NCBI GenBank assembly: GCA_027563935.2
Contig: CM050453.2
Span: 85,348,665 to 85,412,664, forward strand
Direction: 5' to 3'
DNA from: Costus lasius
Taxonomy: Eukaryota > Streptophyta > Magnoliopsida > Zingiberales > Costaceae
Length of the DNA stretch: 64,000 bases
The notes below the pieces were generated by a model that worked only from the letters and a program-made list of their open reading frames with translations, did no database searches and was not told where the DNA came from. Both the position numbers and the translations under genes were made by a program. The first letter of the stretch is position 1. The number at the start of each line of letters is the position of its first letter. Positions 54,263 to 64,000 of the stretch are shown piece after piece.

Positions 54263-55163
54263 CCCCAAATTTCGTGACCTAATGGGAAGAAATCGGGCGA
54301 CAAAGCGGCTAGGGGCGGAAGAACACGGTGATTCAGCGACTTCGAGCAGATTTTTGAAGATTTGATCATCGGAACCTTGCAATCCTGGGTTATTTTGTTC
54401 GGTTTATCTTCTCCTCCCTCCTAGAAACCTTTTCCTATAATTTTCCTATGTTTAAAGAGAGGATTTTTAGCGATTCAACGATGGTTATAGCGTAAACTTT
54501 GTATCGGGGCTAGGTTGAAGCCCTCTGATGATTTCTGTTTGCAACTCTTGTTTTAATCTTGTTATTTGGATCATATTCTGAGCATATTTCACTAGATGTA
54601 TTTATTTTTTGATCTTTACTTTGGCCAAGTATCGTCATGTCATAGTTGTTACAGTCCATAACGAAAGTTCGACCGTAACGACCGAACCTCTATGTGAATC
54701 TTGTGAAGACGCGACGCGAAAGTGCGTGTTCTTTGCTCGAGGGTTCATAATCTACCATGGAACCCAGTGGGTTTGTCTAGAACGGTCCACCGCGAAAGTA
54801 GGAGACGTTCTAGGCAAATACCGGGGTGTACACTCGAAAGAGGGCACCTTGTACCATAGGGTAGATTCCTTATGCATATCTGTAAATCCAAGTAATTAAC
54901 ATTTATTTCTAGCGCAAGTAAAATCGTTAGAGTGGTGGAAATCTTTGCCCTGATATTCTCTCTCATATATTTTCCCTATCGTAGTTGTTTGATTTCTTGT
55001 TTACTGTCCTTCTTAATTTTAGTTTTCAAGCTCCAAAAACCACGATTTGATTAGCTTAGATTCCAAGAATTAGATTTTCTAGTACTCACCTTGTTCCCTG
55101 TGGGAGACGATATCTTTTATATTACTGCGACATTTTCGTGCACTTGCGGACAGTGTCAGTTGC

Positions 55164-55606
55164 CATTGACTACGTGTCGAAATGGGTTAAGGCATCCGCT
55201 GAAGCTACTAATGACTCTAGAGTCGTTATGAAGTTTATGAAGCGGACTATTTTTCCCTGATTTGGAATTCCACACATTCTGATCAGCGATGGCGGCTCCC
55301 ACTTCATTGAGCAAAGGTTTGGAGCATTATTGAAAAAGTACGGTGAAAAGCACAACATCGCCATGCCCTACCATCCTCAAACTAGTGGTCAGGTAGAGGT
55401 CTCTAAAGAGAAATCAAACAAATTTTGGAGAAGACTGTATCGCGATCATGGAAGGATTGGGCAAAGAAATTACCAGATGCTTTTTGGGCGTATAGGACCG
55501 CATTCAAGATGCCCCTCGGTATGTCTCCATTCCAACTTATCTATGAAAAATCATGTCACTTACCTGTTGAACTTGAGCACAGGGCGTATTGGGCTGTCAA
55601 GCAAAT
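55164..55606 (+). pseudogene. pol: Athila A2 integrase, part 2
   Basis: The frame resumes after the solo LTR: AIDYVSKWVKASAEATNDSR, a stop at about 55258, then [20 protein letters not shown] (second Asp; DRG changed to DGG) and [12 protein letters not shown] (Glu). After a frameshift follows [20 protein letters not shown] and [20 protein letters not shown]. It ends at AVKQI where the A4 LTR begins. Confidence 0.9.
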
Positions 55607-56503
55607 TGACACTATCCGCAAGTGCACGCAAATGTCGAAGTAATACAAAAGATATCAAATCCCACAGGGAACAAGGTGAGTACTAGAAAATGTAATTCTT
55701 GGAATCTAAGCTGATCAAATCGTGGTTTTTGGAACTTGAAAACTAAAACTAAGCAGAATAATAAACAAGAAATCAAACAACTATGGCAGGAAAAATATAT
55801 GAGAGAGAATATCAGGACTTTGGTTTCCACCTCTCTGACGATTTTAATCGCGCTAAGGAATAAATACCAGTTACAAGGATTTACAGATATGCATAAGGAA
55901 TCTACCCTATGGTACAAGGTGCCCTCTTTCGAGTGTACACCCCGGTATTTACCCAGAACGTCTCCTACTTTCACGGTGGACCGCTCTAGACAAACCCAAT
56001 GGGTTCTGTGGTAAATTATGAACCCTTGAGCGAAGAACAAGCACTTTCACGTCGAGCCTTCGCAAGATTCACAATGAGGTTCGGTCATTACGGTCCTACT
56101 CTCATTATGAACCGTAACAACTATGACATGATAATACTTGGCCAGAGTACAAATCAAGAAATAAGTGCATCAAGTGAAATATGCTTAAGATATGATCCAA
56201 ATAGCAAAGTTAATACATGAGTTGCAAACAAAAATCGTCAGAGGGCTTCAACCTAGCCCTAAAAATAGGTTTACGCTACAACCATAGTTGAATCGCTCAA
56301 AATACTCTCTTTAAACATAGAAAAATCATAGGAAAAGGTTTCTAAGAGGGAGGAGACGATGAACCGAACGAAATAACCAAGGATTGCTGAGTTCCGACAC
56401 TCGAATCTCCAAAAATCACCCCAAAGTTGCCTTTTCGCCGTCGACTTCCACCCTAGCCGCTTCATCACCAGATTCCTCGATGATTAGGTCACAAAATTTA
56501 GGG

Positions 56504-56511
56504 CTTTTATA
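56504..56511 (-). promoter_or_regulatory. Athila A4 LTR TATA box
   Basis: On the minus strand TATAAAAG precedes CCCTAAATTTTGTGACCTAA and follows GAAAGCCTACTTCGAGGCG-like sequence. It has the same relation to the array as in the two plus-strand LTRs: about 123 bp from the nearest palindrome. Confidence 0.72.
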
Positions 56512-56633
56512 TTCTTTCTCTTCGCCTCGAAGTAGGCTTTCCAAAAAGTCCTCACTTGCTAAATTTGGACTTGAATCGGGCCCGAAATCAGCGAGAAACT
56601 GAGTGGAGGTCGGGCTATTCCGACAGCTTCACG

Positions 56634-56850
56634 GGTGAACCCCGTGGGGTTCACCAGGTGGTGAAGTGCTCGGTGCAGATCTGTTACGAAATAATCATAG
56701 GTTCACCTACCAGTGAAATCCTCGGCATATTTCTGTGCGGGTATCTTCAGATAGGATCACGGGTGAACCCCATGGGGTTCACCTGCCAGTGAAGTGTGCG
56801 GTAGATTTCAGAAACATTTGACATCATCGATGAACCCCGCTGGTTTCACC
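56634..56850 (-). repeat. Four-module palindrome array in the A4 LTR
   Basis: Palindromes at 56634, 56762 and 56829, plus a degenerate half-module near 56700 (spacing about 66, 62, 67 bp). 56762 has fully complementary arms with an AT centre, making a perfect 22 bp palindrome. 56634 has the same arms with a GT centre. Confidence 0.9.
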
Positions 56851-57153
56851 AGGCAGTGACGCACGCGCTGAATTACGTCCAGAAAGGGCTCCGATTGAGC
56901 CCAAATTTTACGGGCAGCTTCGTCTTCTCATAAGGAATAACCCCATGCTCTTAGATTCTTCGAAATGACCTCAAAATTGGGTGATTTAACCTGAAATTCA
57001 ATAAGACAGACGAAAAGTGAAGATTCTGAAGTTTTTAACTAAATAAGCCTTAAAGGAGTGTAAAAATATTCAAATAGGCCCAAATTCATCATGAAATATC
57101 ATTAAAAATCACTACTAAAATGTAAGGCATCAAATACTCCTCGACTTAAATCT

Positions 57154-57171
57154 TTGCTTGTCCTCAAGCAA
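57154..57171 (-). other. Hairpin next to the A4 3' LTR
   Basis: On the minus strand TTGCTTGAGGACAAGCAA is identical to 23637-23654 of A1. It is followed by AAGATTTAAGTCGAGGAG, the likely priming tract, and then the LTR. Confidence 0.82.
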
Positions 57172-57475
57172 TAAAATAAGTTGAAATACAATCTTGGTAT
57201 AAGAATAATCTTTTGTGTTGAAGTTCGCACCCAAGTTCAGAAAAATACTCTTTAGTAATCCAAGATCTAATCAAAAGAAATCAACTAAAAAGGAGTGTCT
57301 TAAGCATTCACTAGTTTGGTCCCACAGTTTTTAGATGTGAACCAATTCATAAAGTAGTAAACATGAGATTCAATCAAGCATCCACAATACTCATTCCATT
57401 CTTATCCTTCTAATTTATAATATTGGGGTTAACTCAAATGTTTTATTCACAATACTCATTCCATTCTTATCCTTC

Positions 57476-57615
57476 AACTCATATCCTTAGGTACCATTGC
57501 CAATTTTTCGCAATGCCAAGTAGAGGAGTCTTTTATTTCAATTCACATTTCTTAGATTTCAACTCATTTCCTTCGGTACCACTGCCAATTTTTTGCAGTG
57601 CCAAGTAGAGGAATC
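57476..57615 (-). repeat. Duplicated hairpin unit, 55 bp, 85 bp apart
   Basis: Both units read AACTCATNTCCTTNGGTACC and then CA(T/C)TGCC...GC(A/G)(A/G)TGCCAAGTAGAGGA. In the first the stem is CATTGC/GCAATG, in the second CACTGC/GCAGTG, so both sides of one base pair have changed together. Confidence 0.88.
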
Positions 57616-58005
57616 TAAGTGTGATTTTTTTTAGTGCATATAGAATCAACATATCCTGGCTTTTAACAAATGCAGTGTTTCCCCAATAATAGAAAAGCAT
57701 TCAAAGTTTGAAAAGAAATTATGTATCCTGATATGTATCGAATGTAAATTGCAAACCAAAATCAATTGAAGAATCATGAAAACGCTTGACCCACTAAATG
57801 AACATCCTAAAATCAATCCAATTAGAAAATTTCTAATTCATAGAATATATGGACATGACTATTGAGTAGATTTTCAACAAGCTACATTCAACATGTCTTG
57901 ATAAATTCCAACCAATCATGCATTTAACTTTTAGAGTTTTACAAGGCTATCATCAGACAAGACTATCTTGACAAGTCAATAAAATTTTCCGTCACAAAAA
58001 TTAGC

Positions 58006-58067
58006 AATATATTTCTTCAAAACAACTACACGCAAGAATATATTTCTTCAAAACAACTACACGCAAG
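58006..58067 (-). repeat. Perfect 31 bp tandem duplication
   Basis: AATATATTTCTTCAAAACAA, then CTACACGCAAG, occurs twice head to tail without a mismatch. Confidence 0.9.
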
Positions 58068-58698
58068 CTTATGAATTCACACATCATTTAACATGAAAAG
58101 CATAATGTCAAAGTGGAAAGCAAGTGGTTCAAAAATATATCTCATACACTGCAGAGTGTGGGGCCTGTAGATGTGGACCAGGCCCACGAATAGTGGCATA
58201 TATGATACAATGCCAATATCAAAATATCCATCATAGAGTAGCACAGCAAATCCATAAAGAGAAGCAGAAAGTCACGACAACTACAACCAAACAACCAAGA
58301 AGAAGCTGGAGTGAAGACAGCTCACCCGCTCTAAAATGTTGCATAGTCCTCTATGCAACGTTGTATACGTGAGAGGAGAAGGTGGCAATATCGGGTCTGG
58401 ATGGAGCTAGCGCCTCCTGTGCGAATAGCGCATCTGCATCATAAGAATAAAACTCTATCAGTGTATATCAATATCAAAATCTCCTAAAGTTGTACTAGAT
58501 AAGCAAGAGAGTGAACTATTCAACGATGGTAAACTAAAAACTAAATGACAAACAAAGCAACTAAAAGAAAATGAAAACAACGAGAAAACTTGGGTTGCCT
58601 CCCAAGAGCGCTAGTTTAAGGTCTATAGCTCGACCGTAGAGTCATCAAGTTATTGCATCGGTAGGCTCGAAAAGCGCAAGAACTTCTCCTTGCTTAAC

Positions 58699-59748
58699 CT
58701 ATTCATCTTCAAAATATTGTTTAAGGCGGTGCCCATTGACCACAAAACTTCCAGTGTGCTCAGGCCATATCGTGATTGCGCCATAAGGCTGAACGTGTTG
58801 TACTTTGAACGGTCCAGACCATCTCGTGCGGAGCTTCCCTGGGAAGAGGCGAAGTCTTGAATTGAAGAGTAGCACTTTGTCTCCTTCATGAAACTCCTTC
58901 TTGAGTATTCGTTTGTCATGCCAATGCTTGGTACGAGCTTTGTAAATCTTGGCATTTTCATAAGCGTAGAGGCGCATCTCATCCAGTTCGTCTAGTTGCA
59001 GGCTTCTCCTTTCGCCGGCACTTTTAAAGTCATAGTTGATTTGCTTGACAGCCCAGTGCGCCCTGAGCTCAAGTTCAACAGGTAAGTGACAAGATTTTCC
59101 ATAAATAAGTTGGAAAGGAGACATACCTAGGGGTGTCTTAAATGCAGTCCTGTAAGCCCATAGAGCATCGGGTAACTTCAATGCCCAATCCTTCCGTGAT
59201 CGAGATACAGTCTTTTCCAATATCTGCTTGATTTCCCTGTTGGAGACTTCTACCTGACCACTCGTTTGAGGGTGGTACGGCGTGGCAATCTTGTGCTTTA
59301 TCCCATACTTCTTCAATAATGCTCCAAACCTTTGCTCAATGAAGTGGGACCCTCTGTCACTTATCAGTATGCGTGGGACTCCAAACCGGGGGAAGATTAC
59401 TCTCTTCATGAACTTCATGACCACCCTGGAGTCATTGCTGGCTTTGGTAGATGCCTCAACCCACTTCGACACATAGTCAACGGCAACAATGATGTACCGC
59501 TTGCCGCATGAGGATAGGAATGGTCCCATAAAATCTAAACCCCATACATCAAAAATTTCCACTTCTAACATGTCATTCAGAGGCAACTTGTTTCGTCTTG
59601 AAATATTCCCGGTTCGTTGGCAGCTGTCACAAGTTGAAACAAATTGTTTAGCGTCATGAAACAGAGAAGCCAATATAAACCTAACTGTAGGGCTTTGAAT
59701 ACCGTTTTCGAAGCCGCGGCGTGTCCTCCATAGGGCGATGCATGGCAA
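58699..59748 (-). CDS. pol: Athila A4 integrase, open from the zinc domain on
   Basis: A 349-codon open frame on the minus strand. The first 25 codons are out of phase with the true protein because of a frameshift at about 59660-59700. From there [10 protein letters not shown] gives C40 and C43 of the zinc domain. The catalytic triad is D72 (GLDFMGPF), D131 (LISDRGSHF) and E167 (GQVEVSN), with 35 residues between the last two. The C-terminal part includes [40 protein letters not shown] and the GPY/F-type [14 protein letters not shown]. All key residues of a gypsy integrase are present. The two upstream His of the zinc domain ([12 protein letters not shown]) are in the RNase H frame. Confidence 0.93.
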   Translation of the reverse strand: MPCIALWRTRRGFENGIQSPTVRFILASLFHDAKQFVSTCDSCQRTGNISRRNKLPLNDMLEVEIFDVWGLDFMGPFLSSCGKRYIIVAVDYVSKWVEASTKASNDSRVVMKFMKRVIFPRFGVPRILISDRGSHFIEQRFGALLKKYGIKHKIATPYHPQTSGQVEVSNREIKQILEKTVSRSRKDWALKLPDALWAYRTAFKTPLGMSPFQLIYGKSCHLPVELELRAHWAVKQINYDFKSAGERRSLQLDELDEMRLYAYENAKIYKARTKHWHDKRILKKEFHEGDKVLLFNSRLRLFPGKLRTRWSGPFKVQHVQPYGAITIWPEHTGSFVVNGHRLKQYFEDE

Positions 59749-60122
59749 TGAGTCAGCACATCATGCATCTCCCCATCTGGCACACACCGTCTATACATCC
59801 CGTCAGCGCATCTGCGGTACAAGTACGGCTCATCCGAATAATATGATTTCACATCATGTAGGAACCTGTTCTTCTTCTGAAAGGAAAGATCAAGGGGAAA
59901 TATGTTAGAAACTATGTAATTAACAAAATCTGCATACCACAGCACTTGTTGTTCGAGCAGAGCGTATAAGTGTTCCTCAGGGAACATGTCATTGATTTCC
60001 AACTCGTGGTCAGTCCTTGCGTCAACATCTCGTTCCAGCCTAGAGAGGTGGTCGGCTACTAGATTTTCACTCCCCTTCTTGTCTCTAATTTCCACATCAA
60101 ATTCTTGTAAGAGGAGGATCCA
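59577..60122 (-). pseudogene. pol: Athila A4 RNase H end and integrase zinc domain
   Basis: After a TGA at about 60120 (the A2 copy has CGA, Arg, at this site, so this looks like a C-to-T change) the RT frame continues: [33 protein letters not shown], then LEEQ-type linker text, [20 protein letters not shown] and [20 protein letters not shown]. It then slips out of phase with the integrase frame. Confidence 0.9.
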
Positions 60123-61304
60123 TCAAATTAGCCTTGGCTTTGCATCCTTTTTATTGATCAAATATTTAATGGCTGCATGGTCAGTGAAAATAATTACTTT
60201 TGAATTAACTAAATATGAACGAAATTTATCAAAAGCGAAGACTATTGCTAGCAGCTCTTTCTCTGTGGTAGCATAGTTTATCTGGGCATCATCGAGCGTT
60301 CGACTGGCATAATAAATGGCGTGAAGCTTCTTATCCTTCCTTTGCCCTAACACCGCCCCCACTGCCTGGTCACTGGCGTCGCACATCAATTCAAAAGGAA
60401 GGGACCAGTCTGGAAGTTGAATTATTGGAGCGGTAGTTAATGCTTCTTTGAGCTTCACGAAAGCTTCCTCGCAATCCCTGTCAAAGCAAAAGATGGAATC
60501 TTTAGCAAGTAAATTAGTCAAGGGGCGAGCTATCTTAGAGAAGTCTTTAATAAAGCATCGGTAGAAGCCAGCATGTCCCAAAAAGCTTCTAATCTCGTTT
60601 ACAGATGTTGGCGGCTTGAGGTTCTCAATGATTTCGATTTTTTCTCTGTCCACCTCTATCCCTCGCTTTGAGACTAGATGACCAAGGACAATGCCTTCTT
60701 TTACCATGAAGTGGCACTTCTCCCAATTTAGCACCAGATTCATCTCTTCACATCTCTGCAAAACCTTAGATAAGTTAGATAAACAATGATGAAAGGAAGA
60801 ACCATACACAGAAAAATCATCCATAAATATATCCATGAAATCTTCGTTAAAATCAGAAAATATGGCCATCATTGCTCTCTGGAAGGTCGCAGGGGCATTG
60901 CAGAGGCCAAACGGCATCCTCCTATATGCGTATGTGCCGTAGGGGCATGTGAAGGTAGTTCGCTCCTGATCGTCTGGGTGGATGGGGATTTGGAAGAAAC
61001 CTGAAAATCCATCCAAGAAACAAAAGTAAGAATTATGAGCTAATCTATCAAACATCTGGTCAATGAAAGGAAGAGAAAAATGGTCTTTTCTTGTAGCAGA
61101 GTTCAACTTCCTGTAATCGATGCACATCCTGTGTCCTGTAATTGTGCGTGTCGTTATTAACTCATCTGTGTTAGTCTTAACAACCGTGACGCCTCCCTTT
61201 TTGGGAACCACGTGAACTGGGCTCACCCATGAACTATCTGAAATCGGGTAGATCACGCCTGCATCTAATAATTTGAGTACCTCCTTCTTCACTACCTCTT
61301 TCAA
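60123..61304 (-). CDS. pol: Athila A4 reverse transcriptase and RNase H core
   Basis: 393 codons open on the minus strand. RT landmarks in order: [80 protein letters not shown] and the catalytic FMDD (60816-60827) in [16 protein letters not shown]. The connection with [20 protein letters not shown] and [20 protein letters not shown] follows. The RNase H has [38 protein letters not shown] and [19 protein letters not shown]. The open frame is only a section of a longer polyprotein in the same phase (a TAA at about 61330 lies just upstream), so it is not a separate gene. Every recognised RT catalytic residue is kept. Confidence 0.94.
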   Translation of the reverse strand: MKEVVKKEVLKLLDAGVIYPISDSSWVSPVHVVPKKGGVTVVKTNTDELITTRTITGHRMCIDYRKLNSATRKDHFSLPFIDQMFDRLAHNSYFCFLDGFSGFFQIPIHPDDQERTTFTCPYGTYAYRRMPFGLCNAPATFQRAMMAIFSDFNEDFMDIFMDDFSVYGSSFHHCLSNLSKVLQRCEEMNLVLNWEKCHFMVKEGIVLGHLVSKRGIEVDREKIEIIENLKPPTSVNEIRSFLGHAGFYRCFIKDFSKIARPLTNLLAKDSIFCFDRDCEEAFVKLKEALTTAPIIQLPDWSLPFELMCDASDQAVGAVLGQRKDKKLHAIYYASRTLDDAQINYATTEKELLAIVFAFDKFRSYLVNSKVIIFTDHAAIKYLINKKDAKPRLI

Positions 61305-62160
61305 GTGCGGGTTAAGTCGGCGTTGGAATTACACATATGGCTTACTATTCTCCTCCAACAGGATCCTGTGCATGCAAATAGATGGGTTAATACCTTTAAT
61401 ATCATCAAGAGAGTACCCAATTACCTTTCTGTGTAGACGGAGTTCTTACAAAAGTAATTTAGTCTGTTCCTCATCCAATTCAGCGCTAATTATCACAGGG
61501 TAAGTAAAATTTTCACCCAGTAATTCATATTTCAGATTTTTGGGTAAACTTTTGAGCTCAATTTTCTTTTATCCATCTTCATCTCGATTTACTCCTAGTT
61601 CCGCTCTCAAGTCTGGGTTTGCATCAAGTAAGGCAACGTAGTTTTCAGCTTCCCCTTCACTGTCTTCATCAACATCGCCGATAAGGGCGAGCTCCAATGG
61701 ATCTCTCCTTTTTCCAGGTGGCTCGGATTGCTAGACAATCTTTTCAATTACATCCACACTGTGACATGTACCTGCAAGAGAAGGTTTTTTTAGAGAGTTA
61801 GACAGATCAAATTGAATAACATTGCCCCCGATGTTTAAATCCAGTTTCCCGTTTTTAACATCGATGACAACACCGGCCGTAGCAAGAAAGGGTCTTCCTA
61901 AGATAATAGGAAGTCTGTCATCCTCATCAATCTCTAACACAACAAAGTCAGCAGGAATAAAATAATCTCCTACTTTAATGGGTACATCCTCTAAAATACC
62001 CACTGGACATCGAACTAATCTGTCAGCAAGCTACAAAGAAATATTAGTTGATTTCAAGTCACCCAAATCCAGCTTTGTTCACAATGATAACGGCATGATG
62101 CTGACGCTCGCTCCTAGATCGCAGAGCGCTCTCTGGAAAGTCATCTCTCATATCTGGCAC
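61305..62160 (-). pseudogene. pol: Athila A4 protease and spacer
   Basis: On the minus strand, in the gag phase, RALCDLGASVSIMPLSL (about 62130-62080) holds the catalytic Asp. Stops at about 62075 and 62032 precede the open part 62003-61731 with GDYFIPADFVVLEIDEDDRL and PIILGRPFLATAGVVIDVKN. The spacer 61730-61305 (LELALIGDVDEDSEGEAENY, then RLHRKVIGYSLDDIKGINPS-like text) leads into RT and has stops at about 61731, 61570 and 61330. Confidence 0.88.
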
Positions 62161-64000
62161 GATATGGAAAAGCTGCCAGGGTCCTTGAGTTTTTGTGGAA
62201 GCTTGTTCTGCAAAATCGCACTGCACTCCTCAGTGAGTGCCATAGTTCCTTGGTCTTCTAGCTTCTGTTTATTTGAGAGGATGTCCTTCAGGAACTTCGC
62301 ATAGGTCAGCATCTGCGAAAGGGCATCAACAAAGGGAATGTTAATGTATAGTTTTTTCAATATTTCCAAAAATTTACTGAATTACTTGTCTAGCTTGGCT
62401 GTGACAAGCCTCTGAGGGAAAGGTATCAGCGGCTTGTAGGCTGGCGGCCCAACATAGGGTCGCTCTTCCTCTGTTCGTTCAGGTTCTGCCGGTGTTGAAT
62501 CTGTGTGTTGTTCCTCAGGGTTCGGTATCACTTCATCCCTTGTATCATCGGTCGGCATCTTAGGGTCTTGAAGTTGCTTGCCACTCTGAGTGGAGATTGC
62601 ATTGCAATGCTCCCTCGGGTTAACTTCTGGCTGTGATGGAAGCTTCCCTGACGCTCTTGAGGATGAGCTAGCCTGCTGCGCAAGCTGGCTCTCCAACATT
62701 TTATTATGCGTTTCCAAGGAGTGCATCGTTGTCATCATCAGTTTCATCATGTCAGTCAGCCCTTCTATCTGCTTACTCAGTTGAGAGTCCTGGGCCGGTC
62801 TTGGAGGAGGATTGTAATTCGCTTGTTGAAGTGGAGGATTGTAGTTTCTCTGTTGGAACCCAGGTGGCTGCTTGTAATTTTCTTATTGTGGCGGCCTGAA
62901 GTTCCCTTGCTTAGGTTGAACTTGTGGTGGTGCTTGCCCTGGTTGTATAGGCTGCGTGGTACGGTAGGAGAAATTTGGATGGTTACGCTAGCCAAGATTA
63001 TAATAGTTGGAATAAGGGTTGTTCATGGGGTTTGCATTTCCAACTGCGTTTAGATGTTCATGTTGACCTTGGATCACTTGTCCGTCTCCCGCTCGGCACT
63101 CAGCACCTGCATGTCCTGCAACGCCACACAGCTCACAAGACAATGAATTAGTGTCTAAAGAGTTAATAGACCATGAATCAAATTTCTGAGTCAGATTGTC
63201 TACCTTCAGAGCGAGAGCAATTAATGAATCAAGATCAAATTTACCTGCTCTCCTCGAAGGTGTACCTCGCTCTGGATTCCATTGTTGATAGTTCAGTGTC
63301 ATGTCCTCCAGGAGGCTTATAGCATCTTCAGGTACTTTGCTCATTAGTCCTGATCCTCCAGCAGCTGCATCGACTGTGAGTCTAGTATTGTATTGCAATC
63401 CCATGTAGAACGTGTGTACTAGAACCCAAGTCTCAATCCCATGGTGTGGACACAGTCTTTGAAGCTCTTTAAATCTTTCCCAGGCTTCGTACAAAGACTC
63501 TCCATCCTTTTGCATGAAGCTCGTTATCTAGTTTCTGAGTTGGATTGTCTTCGAAGGAGGGAAATACTTCGAGAGGAAAGCTTGAGACAGTTCATCCCAT
63601 GTCTGTATTGAAGCTGGGGGGATAGTGTGGAGCCATGCCCTTGCTCTGTCCCGTGGAGAGAATGGGAACAAGCGTAATATGATAGCATCAGAAGTAGCTC
63701 AATTAATCTTTAACATATCGCAATATTCTAAAAATATAGACAAGTGCATATTTGGGTCCTCAAGAGGAGAACCACCGAATTGATTCTATTGTATCATGGA
63801 AAGTAGATCAGGTTTAATTTTGAAATTATTGGTCTCGACACCAGGCCTAACGATTCCTGATTGAAACCCATGTGAAAAAGGCGCTGCATATTCTCGTAGT
63901 GTTCTGGCATTGTTGTTGTTCACAGGTTGGGGCGCTGGTTCATTCTCCATGTCAATGTGAAGGTGTTCCATATGTTCTTGACCTTCCTTTTGTTGAATTT
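62161..64000 (-). pseudogene. gag: Athila A4 gag, cut by the window edge
   Basis: All visible segments share one phase: 63971-63786 (MEHLHIDMENEPAPQP, NARTLREYAAPFSHGFQSGI, NNFKIKPDLLSMI), 63515-62988, 62750-62382 and 62369-62148. 63515-62988 holds MQKDGESLYEAWERFKELQR, TRLTVDAAAGGSGL and an intact CCHC knuckle CELCGVAGHAGAEC. 62750-62382 has DMM-rich MKLMMTTMHSLETHNKMLES, ERPYVGPPAYKPLIPFPQRL. 62369-62148 has NIPFVDALSQMLTYAKFLKD, LPQKLKDPGSFSISCQI. Stops interrupt at about 63783, 63700, 63530, 62988, 62886 and 62382. The true N-terminus lies beyond 64000. Confidence 0.9.

Larger units (their letters stand above)
53588..55158 (+). mobile_element. Athila-type solo LTR (1,571 bp)
   Basis: It begins TGACACCATGCATTTTAG and ends GCGGACAGTGTCA, so the ends are the inverted repeat TGACAC/GTGTCA. 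The TSD is GTTGC (53583-53587 and 55159-55163), perfect. It contains the four-module palindrome array (53903-54132), TATAAAAG at 54255 and the family closing block. No interior is attached. Confidence 0.96.
47354..55606 (+). mobile_element. Athila A2, 5' part, truncated by A4
   Basis: The element comprises a 5' LTR (47354-48868), PBS, gag, protease, RT, RNase H and part of integrase. It is interrupted by an Athila solo LTR (53588-55158) and then cut at 55606 by the minus-strand Athila A4. It inserted into the chromovirus integrase C-terminus after GTGCA (47349-47353); the right end and TSD partner, if they survive, lie beyond the window. Coding parts are broken by many stops. Confidence 0.92.
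55607..57132 (-). repeat. Athila A4 3' LTR
   Basis: 1,526 bp, TGACACTATCCGC to GTAAGGCATCA on the plus strand, i.e. TGATGCCTTACATTTTAG to GCGGATAGTGTCA on the minus strand, matching the LTRs at 47354 and 53588. It contains the palindrome array (56634-56850) and TATA box (56504-56511). The frames at 55612-56792 are LTR text. Confidence 0.95.
57172..58640 (-). other. Athila A4 noncoding 3' region
   Basis: About 1.5 kb without a coding sequence between integrase and the 3' LTR. It contains a pair of hairpin units (57476-57530 and 57561-57615, 85 bp apart), a duplicated block CAATACTCATTCCATTCTTA (57387 and 57451 regions) and a perfect 31 bp tandem duplication (58006-58036 and 58037-58067). Near 58585-58605 the text GTTGCCTCCCAAGAGCGC is the minus-strand form of the post-integrase GGGAGGCAAC block seen in A1 at about 21570. 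The env-position ORF is absent. Confidence 0.75.
55607..64000 (-). mobile_element. Athila A4, 3' part, running off the window
   Basis: On the minus strand gag (from beyond 64000), protease, RT, RNase H and integrase are followed by about 1.5 kb of noncoding 3' region, the hairpin/PPT zone and the 3' LTR (55607-57132). The 5' LTR lies outside. No env-position ORF is found between integrase and LTR. Gag, protease, RT and RNase H all keep one frame and are interrupted only by stop codons, several of which are C-to-T type; integrase is intact as a 349-codon frame. It is the best preserved Athila in the window and inserted in A2 in the opposite orientation. Confidence 0.94.

Overview
The window is repeat-dominated nuclear DNA from a flowering plant with a large genome. 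I see no intact host gene, no rRNA or tRNA gene and no prokaryotic signal. Nearly every base can be assigned to LTR retrotransposons (Ty1/copia of an Angela-like type, Ty3/gypsy of Athila, chromovirus and probable Del/Tekay type), one hAT DNA transposon, or their remnants. The species cannot be fixed from the sequence. Evidence for boundaries is direct: TG...CA LTR ends, target-site duplications (TSDs), primer-binding sites (PBS) for tRNA-iMet in the copia elements and a tRNA-Asp-like PBS in the Athila elements.

Left block (1-6034). A partial copia LTR (1-1564), the end of a gypsy LTR (1565-2810), a minus-strand fragment of an Athila 3' ORF (2820-3850), an unassigned LTR-like stretch (3851-4971), and the left-truncated 5' LTR of an Athila element called A1 here (4972-6034).

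First nest (6035-25208). A solo LTR of family copia-C sits in the A1 5' LTR. It is itself split by a complete 9,087 bp copia-A element (6480-15566, TSD CTCTT) and by an Athila-type solo LTR (16593-18297, TSD TATGG). The A1 interior then resumes: PBS 18908, broken gag-protease 19110-21478, no RT/RNase H/integrase, a broken env-position ORF 22290-23493, and the 3' LTR 23676-25208.

Second nest (26390-47353). A chromovirus-like gypsy pol is interrupted by a minus-strand, full-length but decayed copia-C element (26540-44928). Copia-C carries three insertions: a hAT element (30195-35030, 8 bp TSD), a copia-A solo LTR (36063-37739, TSD GAGTT) and a Del/Tekay-like solo LTR (38129-40822, TSD ACATA). 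The hAT element carries a broken RING-H2 gene. It is itself interrupted by a 3,080 bp LTR element that encodes only Gag (30305-33384), which gives four levels of nesting.

Right block (47354-64000). Athila A2 (plus strand, from 47354) is interrupted by an Athila solo LTR (53588-55158, TSD GTTGC). It is then cut by a minus-strand Athila, A4 (3' LTR 55607-57132, coding region to the window edge), which has the best preserved RT and integrase here.

The signals most worth a second look are these. Four-module arrays of palindromes occur at about 65-75 bp spacing in the LTRs of two Athila groups, with compensatory changes in their arms, and one such array lies inside A1 ahead of its env-position ORF. 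Covarying hairpins occur in the copia leaders and in the Athila 3' region. The window also holds a Gag-only LTR element and a hAT element carrying a RING-H2 gene with a large inverted repeat at its 5' end.
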